A stretch of 64,000 bases of DNA from Leptolyngbya sp. PCC 7375 (GTDB lineage Bacteria; Cyanobacteriota; Cyanobacteriia; Phormidesmidales; Phormidesmidaceae), in contig NZ_JH993797.1 of NCBI RefSeq assembly GCF_000316115.1, positions 730,486 through 794,485 of the forward strand, in the 5' to 3' direction. A program made the translations under genes and the position numbers. The notes beneath the pieces were generated by a model. The model was given only the letters and a program-made list of their open reading frames with translations. It had not been told where the DNA came from and did not search any database. This document shows positions 26,306 to 35,039 of the stretch, one piece after another. Position 1 is the stretch's first letter. Each line of letters begins with the position of its first letter.

Positions 26306-26509
26306 ATGGACTGGATTCTTTTAGATGATCACGAGCCTGTTGCCGAGACTGTTGTCTTAGCCGCCCATAAGGTTGATGGCATATGGAGTTACTACATTGC
26401 TGAATGGGATGGCCATGGGTTTTCTGATGCGGATGAAATGTGGACTATTGAGCCCATGCCGACGCACTGGGCTGAATTGGTCTCGCCTGAGGAGGTTGTG
26501 GCAAAATGA
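26306..26509 (+). CDS. DUF551-like small phage protein
   Basis: 67 aa, two bases after the previous stop. The pattern WILLDDHEP...VLAAHKVDGIWSY and a C-terminal MPTHWAEL...P follow the DUF551-type layout (W-opening, then THW-x-x-L near the end) seen in many phage genomes. Function unknown. Confidence 0.65.
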   Translation: MDWILLDDHEPVAETVVLAAHKVDGIWSYYIAEWDGHGFSDADEMWTIEPMPTHWAELVSPEEVVAK

Positions 26510-26616
26510 TCGATCAGAGTATTCAGGCAGAGATCGCGCGCCATGAATTACGGTTCTCGTTGTATGGCCTGCCACTGATCGTGGGTGTAGTTGTGGGGGT
26601 GTTGTGGTTGAGGTGA
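26506..26616 (+). CDS. 36-residue membrane peptide
   Basis: MIDQSIQAEIARHELRFSLY followed by GLPLIVGVVVGVLWLR: an amphipathic start and one membrane helix. ATGA overlap with the previous gene, GTGA overlap with the next, and GGAGG upstream make it likely to be translated. Confidence 0.6.
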   Translation: MIDQSIQAEIARHELRFSLYGLPLIVGVVVGVLWLR

Positions 26617-26873
26617 AGCTGATCTTTTGTCCCCAGTGTGAAGATGTCAGGAAGCTGGCTTTTGATCTACGCCGATGTTTCTGTGGAGAAGCGTGGGGAC
26701 ACTACTGTGATGATGGGCTGAACGCTGTTATTGGGGGTGGGGCTATTCCCTTAGGCTTTGAAAATAAGAGCTTTGTCGAGGCACTTAAAACCAGGCCAGT
26801 CGATAGAATGGGTAAGCGATTTGAGGCGTTCGTGATCCCTGAGAAGTGCCCTACGGTGATCGACGAAACATGA
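26613..26873 (+). CDS. zinc-ribbon-like conserved small protein
   Basis: 86 aa from GTG 26613 (GTGA overlap). FCPQCEDVRKLAFDLRRCFC-GEAWGHY has a CxxC...CxC pattern suitable for one zinc ion, followed by DDGLNAVIGGGAIPLGF, a pattern conserved in a widespread uncharacterised family. A regulatory or adaptor role is conceivable; no enzymatic motif is visible. Confidence 0.7.
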   Translation: MKLIFCPQCEDVRKLAFDLRRCFCGEAWGHYCDDGLNAVIGGGAIPLGFENKSFVEALKTRPVDRMGKRFEAFVIPEKCPTVIDET

Positions 26874-27046
26874 CCAAAATCCGTCTCCCCGACGCACCAG
26901 GCCCACGCAGCAACAGCAAACCCCGACCACGCTACGGGATTGTGAAGGAGCCGCCGTTTAGGTTGCCAGGGTATGCGTATGTGCTCAAGGATGACGGGAG
27001 GTGTTGGTGGGTGCCTGAGCGAATTTGTGTGGTTGAGAGGGAGTAA
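26870..27046 (+). CDS. small proline-rich hypothetical protein
   Basis: 58 aa, ATG 26870 overlapping the previous stop (ATGA). N-terminus basic and Pro-rich (IRLPDAPGPRSNSKPRPRYG), C-terminus aromatic (YVLKDDGRCWWVP). Last gene of the plus-strand cluster before two hairpin terminators. Confidence 0.55.
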   Translation: MTKIRLPDAPGPRSNSKPRPRYGIVKEPPFRLPGYAYVLKDDGRCWWVPERICVVERE

Positions 27047-27071
27047 CAAGCTCCTGTGCTATTCTGGTCTC

Positions 27072-27115
27072 GCCCGCTGCTTCTGTCTCGTTGGGGGTGT
27101 GGCGGGCTTATTGTA
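27072..27115 (+). terminator. hairpin after the small-gene cluster
   Basis: GCCCGC (27072-27077) pairs with GCGGGC (27102-27107) and is followed by TTATTG. Moderate terminator. Confidence 0.5.
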
Positions 27116-27177
27116 TTCCTGTGTGCAATTCCAGTGCGCCCCTGACTTCGGTTGGGGGTTTTTGTTTGGGGCCACAA

Positions 27178-27216
27178 AAAAGCAACCGCCCCGAGAATTC
27201 CCAGGGCGGCTTTTTG
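27178..27216. terminator. bidirectional terminator at the trailer of CRISPR cassette 1
   Basis: AAAAAAGCAACCGCCC...GGGCGGC-TTTTTG with A- and T-runs on both sides. Nearly the same sequence ends CRISPR cassette 2 (54108-54149), so the terminator travels with the cassette. Confidence 0.8.
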
Positions 27217-27224
27217 TTCGACTT

Positions 27225-27480
27225 CCGATTTCAACTAATCGGTAAAGCCCCTGACACCAGTGTTCGCTTTATCGCAGCACATCTGTCAAGTTTCCAACTA
27301 TTCCGACCTGAGTCGATCGGTAAAGGCTGGTAGGTATGCTCGGCAGTCTCTCTGATGTTTGCCAGTTGTTTCCAACTATTCCGACCTGAGTCGATCGGTA
27401 AAGCCAGAGCAAATGAATCAGCTTGGTGCTCGACTAGTAGACCTGTTTCCAACTATTCCGATCTGAGTCGATCGGTAAAG
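27225..27480 (-). CRISPR. mini-CRISPR array 1 (3 full repeats + 1 degenerate, 3 spacers)
   Basis: 36-bp repeats at 27290-27325, 27368-27403 and 27445-27480, plus a shortened terminal repeat at 27225-27247. In the crRNA orientation (minus) the repeat begins CTTTACCGATCGACTCAG and ends TAGTTGGAAAC. Spacers are 42, 42 and 41 bp. The leader-proximal repeat (27445-27480) has one C/T change. No cas gene lies in the window. The orientation is set by the leader shared with array 2. Confidence 0.92.
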
Positions 27481-27660
27481 ACACCCCCAGCAGAAGCCCG
27501 TCATAGAGCACGCCCCAGACCGCCAAACCACGGATGTCGATATCCCTATTCTATCAGCCTTCAGGATTTACGGATTCAAGAGCTAGAGCCCTTGCTAGTA
27601 GAAGACCCACGGATGTCAACGCAAAACATAGGGCTTTCAGCGATCAGTCGATATGCGTGG
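27481..27660 (-). promoter_or_regulatory. CRISPR leader 1
   Basis: About 180 bp adjoining the first repeat, closely matching 53494-53674 beside array 2. Both contain two copies of GACATCCGTGG. Conservation ends where the arrays' surroundings diverge, which marks it as leader rather than general duplication. Confidence 0.8.
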
Positions 27661-27965
27661 GTGGAGGCAGTACCTCCCCAAGTCCTTAACCTTTCCCCGC
27701 TACCCTCAACCCTCCCTGGGCACACTAGGGTTATCTGCAAAGCGTCCGCAATGCGGAACACCTGATCCCCCTAGGAATACGCCCCTGGGGGGTTTTTGCT
27801 TGGGGTGGGGTGCAGATACGCATTAAATAACCCCCAACACACAAGGCACTGGGGGCGGCTTTGTTATAGAAGTTGAATAGGCAGTATGCCTGCCCTTGGT
27901 GTTTAAAGTGCCCAGTTCTGTAGGGAGCGATCGCACCTTTCAAGTGTTCACAATACCTCAAGTTC
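27661..27965. repeat. non-coding flank with hairpin repeat, copy B of three
   Basis: Contains (about 27786-27910, minus orientation) GGCAGGCATACTGCC, TTCTATAACAAAGCC, then a C5/G5 hairpin around AGTGCCTTGTGTG, matching copies near 7976-8110 and 62470-62560. Also a CCCCCTAGG..CCTGGGGGG-type hairpin at about 27768-27793. No gene seen. Confidence 0.55.
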
Positions 27966-28352
27966 TTATTGAGTTTGAGGCGCTGAGATCTCGCCTTCTC
28001 TAAGATGGGCACGAACACACGTCAATAGACTGTTAAACCGGAAAGGCTTGGCAATGAATGCTTGAGCCCCTAAGGAGAGAACGTCTTCTCGAACTTCGTC
28101 ATTGTCAAGAGCCGTCACAACGATCACAGGGATCTGCACGGCTTGCGTACGGATTTCCTTTAAGACTTCCCTGCCATCCATTCCAGATAGCCCTAAATCT
28201 AGCAATATAAGGTCAAATTTTCCTGATAAAGCTAAAGGTAGAACTTGATTTCCATCTGATGCTACCTGGGTTTGATAGCCTGCTTTTTCCAACCCTTTTG
28301 ATACAAAGGCTGCGATTCGGGAGTCGTCTTCAACAATTAAAATAGTTGCCAC
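27966..28352 (-). CDS. stand-alone response-regulator receiver (REC) protein, copy 1
   Basis: 128 aa, GTG start. The full set of receiver residues is present: E8, D9, D10, phospho-acceptor D52, T80 and K102. No output domain, so it probably signals by protein contact, as in CheY/Spo0F-like relays. Identical to 62022-62408. The cognate kinase is not in the window. Confidence 0.9.
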   Translation of the reverse strand: MATILIVEDDSRIAAFVSKGLEKAGYQTQVASDGNQVLPLALSGKFDLILLDLGLSGMDGREVLKEIRTQAVQIPVIVVTALDNDEVREDVLSLGAQAFIAKPFRFNSLLTCVRAHLREGEISAPQTQ

Positions 28353-28511
28353 AATACAAACTTAAATTCAAGTCGTCAACCCTGAAGCGTAAAGGCTTTT
28401 TGGGGAAGAAGATGTAGGCATTGACTCAGAATTTGCAGAAAAGTGTCAATTATTCGTTTAATAGGACATCATAGCTGATGAATGCAACCATTCATGGCAC
28501 TAAACGCCCGT

Positions 28512-28631
28512 TCACTCCCCCACCAACCTCTGCCGCTGCCCTCTGGCACCCTGAAAATTCTGATCCAGGATACTTAGCATCTCTCTAGGTAGTTTCTTGG
28601 CACCTTTACCGAAACCGTATCGTTTAGACAC
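28512..28631 (-). pseudogene. antirepressor C-terminal remnant, copy 1
   Basis: 39 codons open from GTG to stop. YGFGKGAKKLPREMLSILDQ and the tail RGQRQRLVGE match the end of the antirepressor at 55908-56696 (YGFGKG...KKLPREILATLDQ...RGQRQKLLGE) with about 33 internal residues deleted. Mirrored at 61743-61862. Confidence 0.75.
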
Positions 28632-28687
28632 CTTGCTTACCCTTGGTAATAAAGTGTGCAAGTTTCGACGTACTTTGAGTTATCGCC

Positions 28688-28822
28688 TTCTCTAGGTCTG
28701 CTGCAACCTTTTCCCGCTACGAGAATGGTTCTATCGGAACCGATTTCGGGGCGAACCCGTCTTTCAATCTAGGGAAAAATCAGTAACCCCTCGCCCCTTG
28801 GTTTACAGGCTAGGGGTTTTTT
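28688..28822 (+). ncRNA. candidate structured small RNA ending in a terminator, copy 1
   Basis: About 135 nt: weak outer pairing CTCTAG/CTAGGG, inner hairpin GGTTC-TATCG-GAACC, then a Rho-independent terminator AACCCCT...AGGGGTT-TTTT (28785-28822). It carries no ORF and is repeated at 61551-61687. No match to a known RNA family could be made by eye. Confidence 0.45.
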
Positions 28823-28942
28823 ATGAAAAGGCTCAAAAGCACCCGAATAACGAGCATTAGAAACTTTCAAGACCAACTAGTCGTCATTTTTGATGATGCA
28901 TATTGCTCAAGACAAAGGGGTGTTTGTCGAATTCTCATTATT

Positions 28943-28970
28943 AACCCTTGGCCAGTGTCAGCCAAGGGTT
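28943..28970. terminator. hairpin downstream of the PEP-CTERM gene, copy 1
   Basis: Perfect AACCCTTGG/CCAAGGGTT stem with a 10-base loop, about 80 bp after the PEP-CTERM stop codon on the minus strand. No T-run. Mirrored at 61405-61432. Confidence 0.6.
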
Positions 28971-29051
28971 CCCTTTAAAGGAGAAACTGAGATGCGCGAT
29001 CTCACCCATCCCCAACACCAGCCAAGTTGTTAATAGGGCTAACTATCGTAT

Positions 29052-29585
29052 CTAGTTCTTTTTAAGACGAACCCCGGTACCGACTAATCCTAGAAATCCT
29101 AGTAACAAGCCTGGTTCGGGAACAGATTTAGACTCTGGCTCTGGCTCTCCAGCTTGCTTGTAAACAGATAAATGTGAGAGACCAGGGGTATTTCCTCTAC
29201 CAACTGGTGCTACACCTTCTGTTGACCAATCAAAGCTAGATAAATCGGCAACTGTGTAGAGTGAGTAAGAGTTTCCCGCTTTGACCGCGATCGCACCAAA
29301 GCCACTCAGGTTTGTAGATGCACTGCCCGTTTTAGTCCCATCGCCACCTGAGGTAAAGGAGACTGTACTATCTTCATTGTCTCCAGCGAAGGACCATCCT
29401 GAGCCAAATAAAGCATCAAGATTGCTTAGCCCAGTACCCTGCGCACCCTTGTCATTACCGCTGAACGCACCTGCACAGTCAATATAATTAAAACTTACGT
29501 TGGCACACGTTCCACTGCCGCCTAGAGTTGCAGCTTGTGCTGACGAAGTGAGCGATTGTGCAAGTATTACTGCGGTTGAACCCAA
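29052..29585 (-). pseudogene. PEP-CTERM protein, 5' end replaced by IS200/IS605
   Basis: From residue 10 onward identical to the intact 186-aa protein at 59676-60236, including the C-terminal VPEPGLLLGFLGL sorting signal and LKKN tail. The first nine codons and the promoter are replaced by IS sequence at 29586. It could initiate only from an internal or IS-derived start, which would spoil the signal peptide. Confidence 0.85.
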
Positions 29586-29621
29586 CTTTCTTCCGAAAGG
29601 GGTCTCCCGTTATAGCGAAGC

Positions 29622-30068
29622 TTAGCGGTGAGGGGAATTGAGGTCAGGATTATCAGCCCTAGGACTGTTCTGGTCTTGAACATACGCCTTAAGCTGTTCC
29701 ACCGTAACCCCTCCACTGCTGGCTACAAAGTAAGAGCCTGTCCACAAAGCTGCTTTGTGATGATAACGCTGGATATGTTCTAGATAGTCTCTGCGAATCA
29801 ATCGACTAGAAACCGTTTTGAGGTTGGCAATCAACTTGGACAGCTCAACCGCTGGATGAAACTTAATCAACAGATGAACATGATCGGTTTCACCTTCAAA
29901 CTCAACAAGCTCACAGCCCCACTTATTTAGGGTCTCTCTGAATATTTCATCAAGCCGATTTAAGATTTTCGCATTCAACAGCCTTCTCCTATATTTCGTC
30001 ACAAATATGACATGCACGGTAAGACTGTGAACTGACCTAAACCCTTTGGTGTAATTAGATGACATCAT
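29622..30068 (-). CDS. tnpA: IS200/IS605 Y1 transposase TnpA
   Basis: 148 aa. The HUH pair is HVHLL (GETDHVHLLIKF) and the catalytic Tyr lies in the C-terminal helix (VEQLKAYVQDQ). N-terminal VHVIFVTKYRRRLL is typical. It would excise and insert single-stranded DNA. All key residues are visible, so it is probably active. Confidence 0.9.
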   Translation of the reverse strand: MMSSNYTKGFRSVHSLTVHVIFVTKYRRRLLNAKILNRLDEIFRETLNKWGCELVEFEGETDHVHLLIKFHPAVELSKLIANLKTVSSRLIRRDYLEHIQRYHHKAALWTGSYFVASSGGVTVEQLKAYVQDQNSPRADNPDLNSPHR

Positions 30069-30093
30069 TAAGCGCTAAGGCTATAATCTGTAC

Positions 30094-31380
30094 ATGATTG
30101 TAACTCACGAGTACAGAATTTACCCCAGCCTTGATCAGACAGAAGTCATGGATACATGGCTTGAATTACTGCGTCGCCATTGGAACTACGCCCTTGGTGA
30201 GCGGTTGGATTATCTGTCTAGAACTCGTGAGTCTATCAACCGATGCTCTTTAGTGTCTGAACCTATCGGTGAGATACCCTCAAGGGTTGACTACTATTCA
30301 CAACAAGCTGCTATTAAAGAAACTAAGAGGCTGTTTCCTGAGTACAAAGGAATCTATACCGAGACTCAGCAAGGCAACCTTAGACGCCTCGATAAGGCTT
30401 GGAAAAAGTGGATGGTGCCAGATGCTACAGGGAAGAGGGGAGGTAAACCTAGGTTCAAGAAAGTGGGCAAGCTTCGCTCATTTATCTTCCCTAGGGTTAA
30501 CTGCTCTAAAGCTGGTGCTCACGTTATAGGTAACAAGTTAAAGCTATCTAAAATAGGTGAAATGCGGATCAATTTGCATAGACCCTTTCCTGATGGTTTC
30601 ACCCCTAAGACTTGCACCATCATCAAGAAAGCTGATGGCTGGTACGCATCAATCGTCCTAAAGGATGCATCTGTACCTGAAATCTTGCCCTTGGATGAGG
30701 TTAAAACTGCTGTAGGTATAGACGTTGGATTAAAGGAACTAGCCGTCACCTCTGACGGTGAGATGTTCCCTATTCAGCAGTTCTACCGCATGGGGCAAAA
30801 ACGTTTAGCTCGTGCCCAGAGAAAGCTATCTCGAAAGCAAAAGCGGTCTAAGAACTATCTGAAGCAGTTAAACAAGGTTCAGCGGTTGCATCAAAAGGTT
30901 CAACGTCAGAGGAAAGAACAGCATTACAAAGTCGCCCATCAGTTAGTGAAGCAATACGATTTCATAGCTGTTGAGAATCTAAATATTCGCGGCCTAGCAA
31001 AGACAAGATTGTCTAAATCAATCCTAGATGCTGGTTGGGGTCAGCTCCTAACGATAGTCGAAGCAGTAGCGGTAAAACGCGGCTCTCACTTTGTTAAAGT
31101 TCGTCCTCATGGGACTAGCCAGGATTGCTCTGGATGCGGCACTAAGGTGCCTAAGGACTTGTCGGTTAGGTTGCATCAATGTCCGCACTGTGGCTTGGAG
31201 ATGGATAGGGACGAAAACGCCGCTATCAATATTCGAGAACGGGCATTAAGCGAGGTGGGTCTCATCTTGCCTGCTTGTGGAGGCTTAGACAATAGTCAGC
31301 CTGTGAAACAAGAAACTTCATCTTGGGATGGTATACAGCTATCTCTAAATGAAGCCCTCGGTATAGCGCACAGCGCTTAA
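30094..31380 (+). CDS. tnpB: TnpB RNA-guided nuclease of IS200/IS605
   Basis: 428 aa. An N-terminal wedge/REC region is followed by a RuvC core with D in GIDVGLKELAV, E in AVENLNIRGL and D in DRDENAAIN. The zinc finger is CSGCGTKV...CPHCG. All three catalytic acidic residues are present. In this family the omega-RNA derives from the 3' end of tnpB and the right end, so the guide would come from the sequence just after 31385. The coding frame is intact. Confidence 0.92.
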   Translation: MIVTHEYRIYPSLDQTEVMDTWLELLRRHWNYALGERLDYLSRTRESINRCSLVSEPIGEIPSRVDYYSQQAAIKETKRLFPEYKGIYTETQQGNLRRLDKAWKKWMVPDATGKRGGKPRFKKVGKLRSFIFPRVNCSKAGAHVIGNKLKLSKIGEMRINLHRPFPDGFTPKTCTIIKKADGWYASIVLKDASVPEILPLDEVKTAVGIDVGLKELAVTSDGEMFPIQQFYRMGQKRLARAQRKLSRKQKRSKNYLKQLNKVQRLHQKVQRQRKEQHYKVAHQLVKQYDFIAVENLNIRGLAKTRLSKSILDAGWGQLLTIVEAVAVKRGSHFVKVRPHGTSQDCSGCGTKVPKDLSVRLHQCPHCGLEMDRDENAAINIRERALSEVGLILPACGGLDNSQPVKQETSSWDGIQLSLNEALGIAHSA

Positions 31381-31381
31381 C

Positions 31382-33397
31382 GATGGGAGAACGTCACCAG
31401 CGACAGACATTACGCTCACCGGGACAGAAAATAGTGTCCGCCTGTTTGTTGAGCCACCAGATACTCCAACAAAAACAAACAATCTTGGCTATCGTGATTT
31501 CTGGGTTCAAATTAATTCAGAAAGCGTAAAACATATAAGGGCCTACTACTATCAGGCTAGATATATTGTTGCCCCAGTAGGCGCGTCTATCGGTGTCGGG
31601 ACAAGTGATGGTGCAACGATCAGCTATCATGCATCGACACAGAGTCTAGATGCTATCCCTGCATTACCAGGGACAACTGTAGCAGGAACCGCAAATTGTG
31701 ATGCTGCGGGGCCGCCATTATGGAGTCCGACTGCACCGCATATCACTTTCCCTGATTCATTTCCGGCAGATCAAAGGGTATTCCAGGTCGCCCCCGCTTC
31801 AGGGTCTCCTAAGCAATTCTTTGTTTCTGAGTACGACGGTAGTCAATGGACCCCGCCAAGATTTTACTGGAACGAAACGACTAAACCCACAATTATTCAA
31901 TGCTCATATACACAAGTAGCTCTTGCTACCTATGACGGTTCTACGCTTGCTGTTACTGCGCCCGAGAATGCAGTTATTGGCGGGGCTAGCGCAAGCATGT
32001 CATTGGCGTTTCCTGCCATTACTGGGACTACACGCAACGTTGCTAATATCGCTGAGTTCAACGCGGCTATTGCGGCGGCTGGCAGTGGAGATGAAATTGT
32101 TTTAGCCGACGGCACCTATACGGTTTCAAGTGCTATCACAGCTTCGTCCTTTACCACGAATGGGAGTCAGGGCGGAATAACAATACGGAGTGCTAGCAAC
32201 AATCCTGTAGCCTGCGTCCTCAGCGGGAATGGATTTCAATTCCAATTTGCAACTACAAGCATATTTGCCCTTAAAGGAATCGGGATTGTATCTAGCAGCG
32301 GGGTTCAAGGATTCAATGCTAGAGCTGGAAATTATCGCTTAGAAAATATTCGAATTACAGGTGATTTCTCAAGTGAGATTTTCTCAATTTCCGATGCAGC
32401 CGGAGATATCAGTTTAGATTTATTGGATGCTTATATAGAAGGCAGTGGGGGTGATGGAGATCTAGTAAATGGGTTCGCATCGGGAACCAACGCCTTTAAT
32501 GTACGGTTAATCAGAAGTACATTCAAAGGCAACGGTAACACCGTGGGGCAAGTCCTCACGGGGCACCTTTCCGAGGGACTAACCTGCTGGGGATGCAGTA
32601 TTAGCGATTCAATTGGAACCGCATTAATTGAATCCGACGCGACAGGATTTAATCATCTATTCTTCTGCGACTTTGGCCTAGGAGCGATTGGGACTAATCA
32701 ATTAGTCAGGAAAAGTAATGTGCTTGGTTGCAAGGGAGGTAACTTCGGGACAGATGTAGACAACCTCTATATGTACTGCTCCTACACTGATGCGTTCGAC
32801 AATCAATTTAGAAACTACACATTTACATCAGGACTGATTCGGCACAATTATTTTATAGGGGATGGTACTGAAAACAGGCATGTGTTTAACAATGGGGCAA
32901 GCGGAGGAACCATTAGTTCCAATATCTTCGATAATCTCTTGGAGGCTGTTTTAATGAATTTCGCAGCTTCTCCCCAGCTAAAAGCCACGCTGAGCAACAA
33001 TACTTACATCAATTGCACTACCGCACTAAATGTTCCGGACAGCGATTTGCCATTAGAGCTAATCAACAACGCCTGCCTAAACAACACAACCAGTATCAAC
33101 ACGTCCACGGCAGCCTTCACTACGTATACAGGCGGGAATAATATTTTTGATCCCGCTGTGGATGCCGATTACACGGGACTCACAGGGGATGTCTTGGGCG
33201 TTGACGCTGACTTAGATGAATCGCTTATTCCTGTGGCTAACGGAAACGCAGACAATGGCAGTGGGCAAAGCACAAGCGACCCCTTAGGGCTTAGCGACTG
33301 GGCAGGACTGCCATATCTATACAGCCAAACGGCTTACCCTGTCGGTGCTCGTGCTCGCCCTATAAGCGATGGCGACCTATACCCGGATGCTGTTTAG
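31382..33397 (+). pseudogene. beta-helix surface/tail-spike-like protein, 5'-truncated by IS200/IS605
   Basis: The frame is open from the IS end to the stop (about 671 codons), so the ATG at 31997 is internal. The first ~200 residues are a beta-rich domain (NSVRLFVEPPDTPTKTNN...). From about residue 205 a right-handed parallel beta-helix follows, with pectate-lyase-like ladders (EIVLADGTYTVSSAI, ISSNIFDNLLEAV, LELINNACLNNTTS). Such proteins serve as phage tail spikes or secreted polysaccharide-binding proteins. The N-terminus is lost. An internal start may still give a 466-aa product. Confidence 0.75.
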
Positions 33398-33400
33398 CCC

Positions 33401-33505
33401 ATGACCCAGCTCACGCTCTACGAAACAGCCCCAGGGCAGGTCCCCCGAGAGATCCCGATTAACACCATGGACAATCAGCCTCGAATCATTGAAATAATCC
33501 CCTGA
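33401..33505 (+). CDS. 34-residue hypothetical peptide
   Basis: MTQLTLYETAPGQVPREIPI continues to IIEIIP, starting three bases after the beta-helix stop codon. Its position directly between two co-oriented genes suggests a real small gene of the same operon. Function unknown. Confidence 0.4.
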   Translation: MTQLTLYETAPGQVPREIPINTMDNQPRIIEIIP

Positions 33506-33521
33506 TAGGAGTACTTCAACA

Positions 33522-34535
33522 ATGCATGAGTCTCCAAAAATAGAATTATCAGAGCCAGGCTTTCAGGCCCTTGTCATCTGTCTTCAGGAGCGATGGAGTA
33601 CTGGGCGGATTGTTGGAGTCGGGCGACAGACGAGCAACCATATCCCGATGATTGTCTTTCGAGATCCGCCCCAGGCGCTCTCCAGGATACAAATAACGAT
33701 CATTGGAGTTGTAGCAGCAGAGGGAATCGTACTCTGGGTGCGCGATGGTGGTCCAAATCCTGACAAATATCTAGAGATCATCCAGTCATGGCCGATGTTG
33801 GATGGACAGCCAGACATCGGATCGGACCAAGACTGGAAACCTAGCACCTACAAGTCTTGGATTAATAATGAAGAACTTTCCCCGTGGGCATGGACTCAAT
33901 TTAGAGTCGGGGATATTCTGAGCTTTGGTCGCCAACTTCAGCATCAGCCAATCGCAGGCTACTTCGTGAAGCACGCCGTTGAGGATACAGGGACAAACCA
34001 GGAGGCAGGCACCGTCAGCTACAACGCCGCCGAAGTATGGCGACAAGAATCACGTCGCTGCAAAACTGAAGGAACCTTACTGTTAACTGTCCCTAGCCCC
34101 CAAAAGAATTTTGCAATTATCCAAGAAATCGATAGCACCGCTGAACTGATGCTTGGCGCTGCACCAGGCGAACTTCAAGAGGCAGAGAAAACTATCACGC
34201 TTCAGGATCAATTCCTGTTTGAGCAAGAAGACAGGATCTCTGAAATGGTTGGAGAGGCCATGGTTTACGATCGCTCTTTCGTCGGGCGTTTCACCAGTAT
34301 CTCAGGGAAAGATGTTTCACTAACCCTGAGACGTCGCTCAATCAATGGTCAGCCCTATGTTTTGTTCGGCTGGCTCGCGATGCATGTAGTAGTCATACCG
34401 ACAGAATCTACCAATAGTGGTGATTGGAAAGCCAAAATTACCGAATGGGCAAACGCTCACCCCTTGCTAGCCGCTGTTGCCCTAGTGGTGACCGCGATCG
34501 CTGTCGTGATAGTTAAGCTAGTTCTTTTGACCTAA
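33522..34535 (+). CDS. hypothetical protein with C-terminal membrane anchor
   Basis: 337 aa. Soluble mixed alpha/beta body (LVICLQERWSTGRIVGVGRQ...), then a short linker and a single membrane helix at the very C-terminus (LLAAVALVVTAIAVVIVKL). No catalytic motif recognised. TAGGAG precedes ATG 33522. Downstream of the beta-helix protein it may belong to a surface or receptor module. Confidence 0.65.
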   Translation: MHESPKIELSEPGFQALVICLQERWSTGRIVGVGRQTSNHIPMIVFRDPPQALSRIQITIIGVVAAEGIVLWVRDGGPNPDKYLEIIQSWPMLDGQPDIGSDQDWKPSTYKSWINNEELSPWAWTQFRVGDILSFGRQLQHQPIAGYFVKHAVEDTGTNQEAGTVSYNAAEVWRQESRRCKTEGTLLLTVPSPQKNFAIIQEIDSTAELMLGAAPGELQEAEKTITLQDQFLFEQEDRISEMVGEAMVYDRSFVGRFTSISGKDVSLTLRRRSINGQPYVLFGWLAMHVVVIPTESTNSGDWKAKITEWANAHPLLAAVALVVTAIAVVIVKLVLLT

Positions 34536-34826
34536 CCACCTTGGCCCACTCCTGTTTTGTGCAATCCTTCCAGGTGCTCCGGGCAGTTCTTTCGGGATTG
34601 CGGAATGAGCTGCTGGTTCAGGTGGTAGCGATTTTGAATGAGGCGTTGGCATAAACTCGCATTTTGTGAAGTTGTACGAAAACCGTACGACTTTGAACGT
34701 TCTGGCAAATAGTTTTTCGGAGCAAACCGCAAAACCCCATGAGCTGGGCATTTCAATCATATTCGAGGAGCCTCGAAAATGGTCAAAGTTTCAATGTGTA
34801 CAGCTAAACCACTGTGAGGAAAACTG

Positions 34827-35039
34827 ATGCCTTACAACCCAGAAGAAAATGAAACCAACTATTGGGCAGCCACCAAGCGTGATTGCGAACGAATGGAGAC
34901 CAACCAAGGGTGGAGGTTAAAAAGAACTGAAGAGCATGGCCGTGGTGGGGTACTGCCTGTAAACTGTGTGTTTGAGGGTGATGTAACCTTCCCTAACGTT
35001 GGAATGGATTATTCAGCTGGAGACGATAACGATGACTAG
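34827..35039 (+). CDS. small hypothetical protein, paralogue A of a duplicated pair
   Basis: 70 aa (MPYNPEENETNYWAATKRDC...). A second gene with the same layout (MTYDPESDTSRWPACSRMDC...) lies at 56697-58199, split by IS3. Both end in an Asp-rich tail and overlap the next gene by 8 bp. GTGAGG precedes the start. Confidence 0.65.
   Translation: MPYNPEENETNYWAATKRDCERMETNQGWRLKRTEEHGRGGVLPVNCVFEGDVTFPNVGMDYSAGDDNDD

Larger units (their letters stand above)
27907..29585 (-). repeat. long inverted duplication, copy 1
   Basis: Near-identical to 59703-62468 on the other strand, once the IS630 in that copy is removed. It carries the REC protein, an antirepressor remnant, a putative structured RNA and the PEP-CTERM gene. 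This copy ends abruptly at the left end of IS200/IS605, losing the first residues of the PEP-CTERM gene. Confidence 0.9.
29586..31385 (+). mobile_element. IS200/IS605-family element (tnpA and tnpB divergent)
   Basis: The left boundary is fixed by comparison with the intact PEP-CTERM copy (identity stops at 29585). The right boundary lies just after the tnpB stop near the hairpin AGCGC-ACA-GCGCT (31366-31378). The right flank is not the continuation of the PEP-CTERM gene but a beta-helix gene, so the IS sits on a rearrangement junction. No target duplication is expected for this family. Confidence 0.85.

Noticed and set aside
31366..31378. AGCGC hairpin after tnpB as an independent terminator
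   Set aside because: Better explained as the IS200/IS605 right-end hairpin recognised by TnpA.
31997..33397. 466-aa beta-helix gene starting at ATG 31997
   Set aside because: The frame continues open upstream to the IS end with protein-like sequence, so this is an internal methionine of a truncated gene.
34518..34760. two overlapping minus-strand frames
   Set aside because: No ribosome site, no family; non-coding flank.
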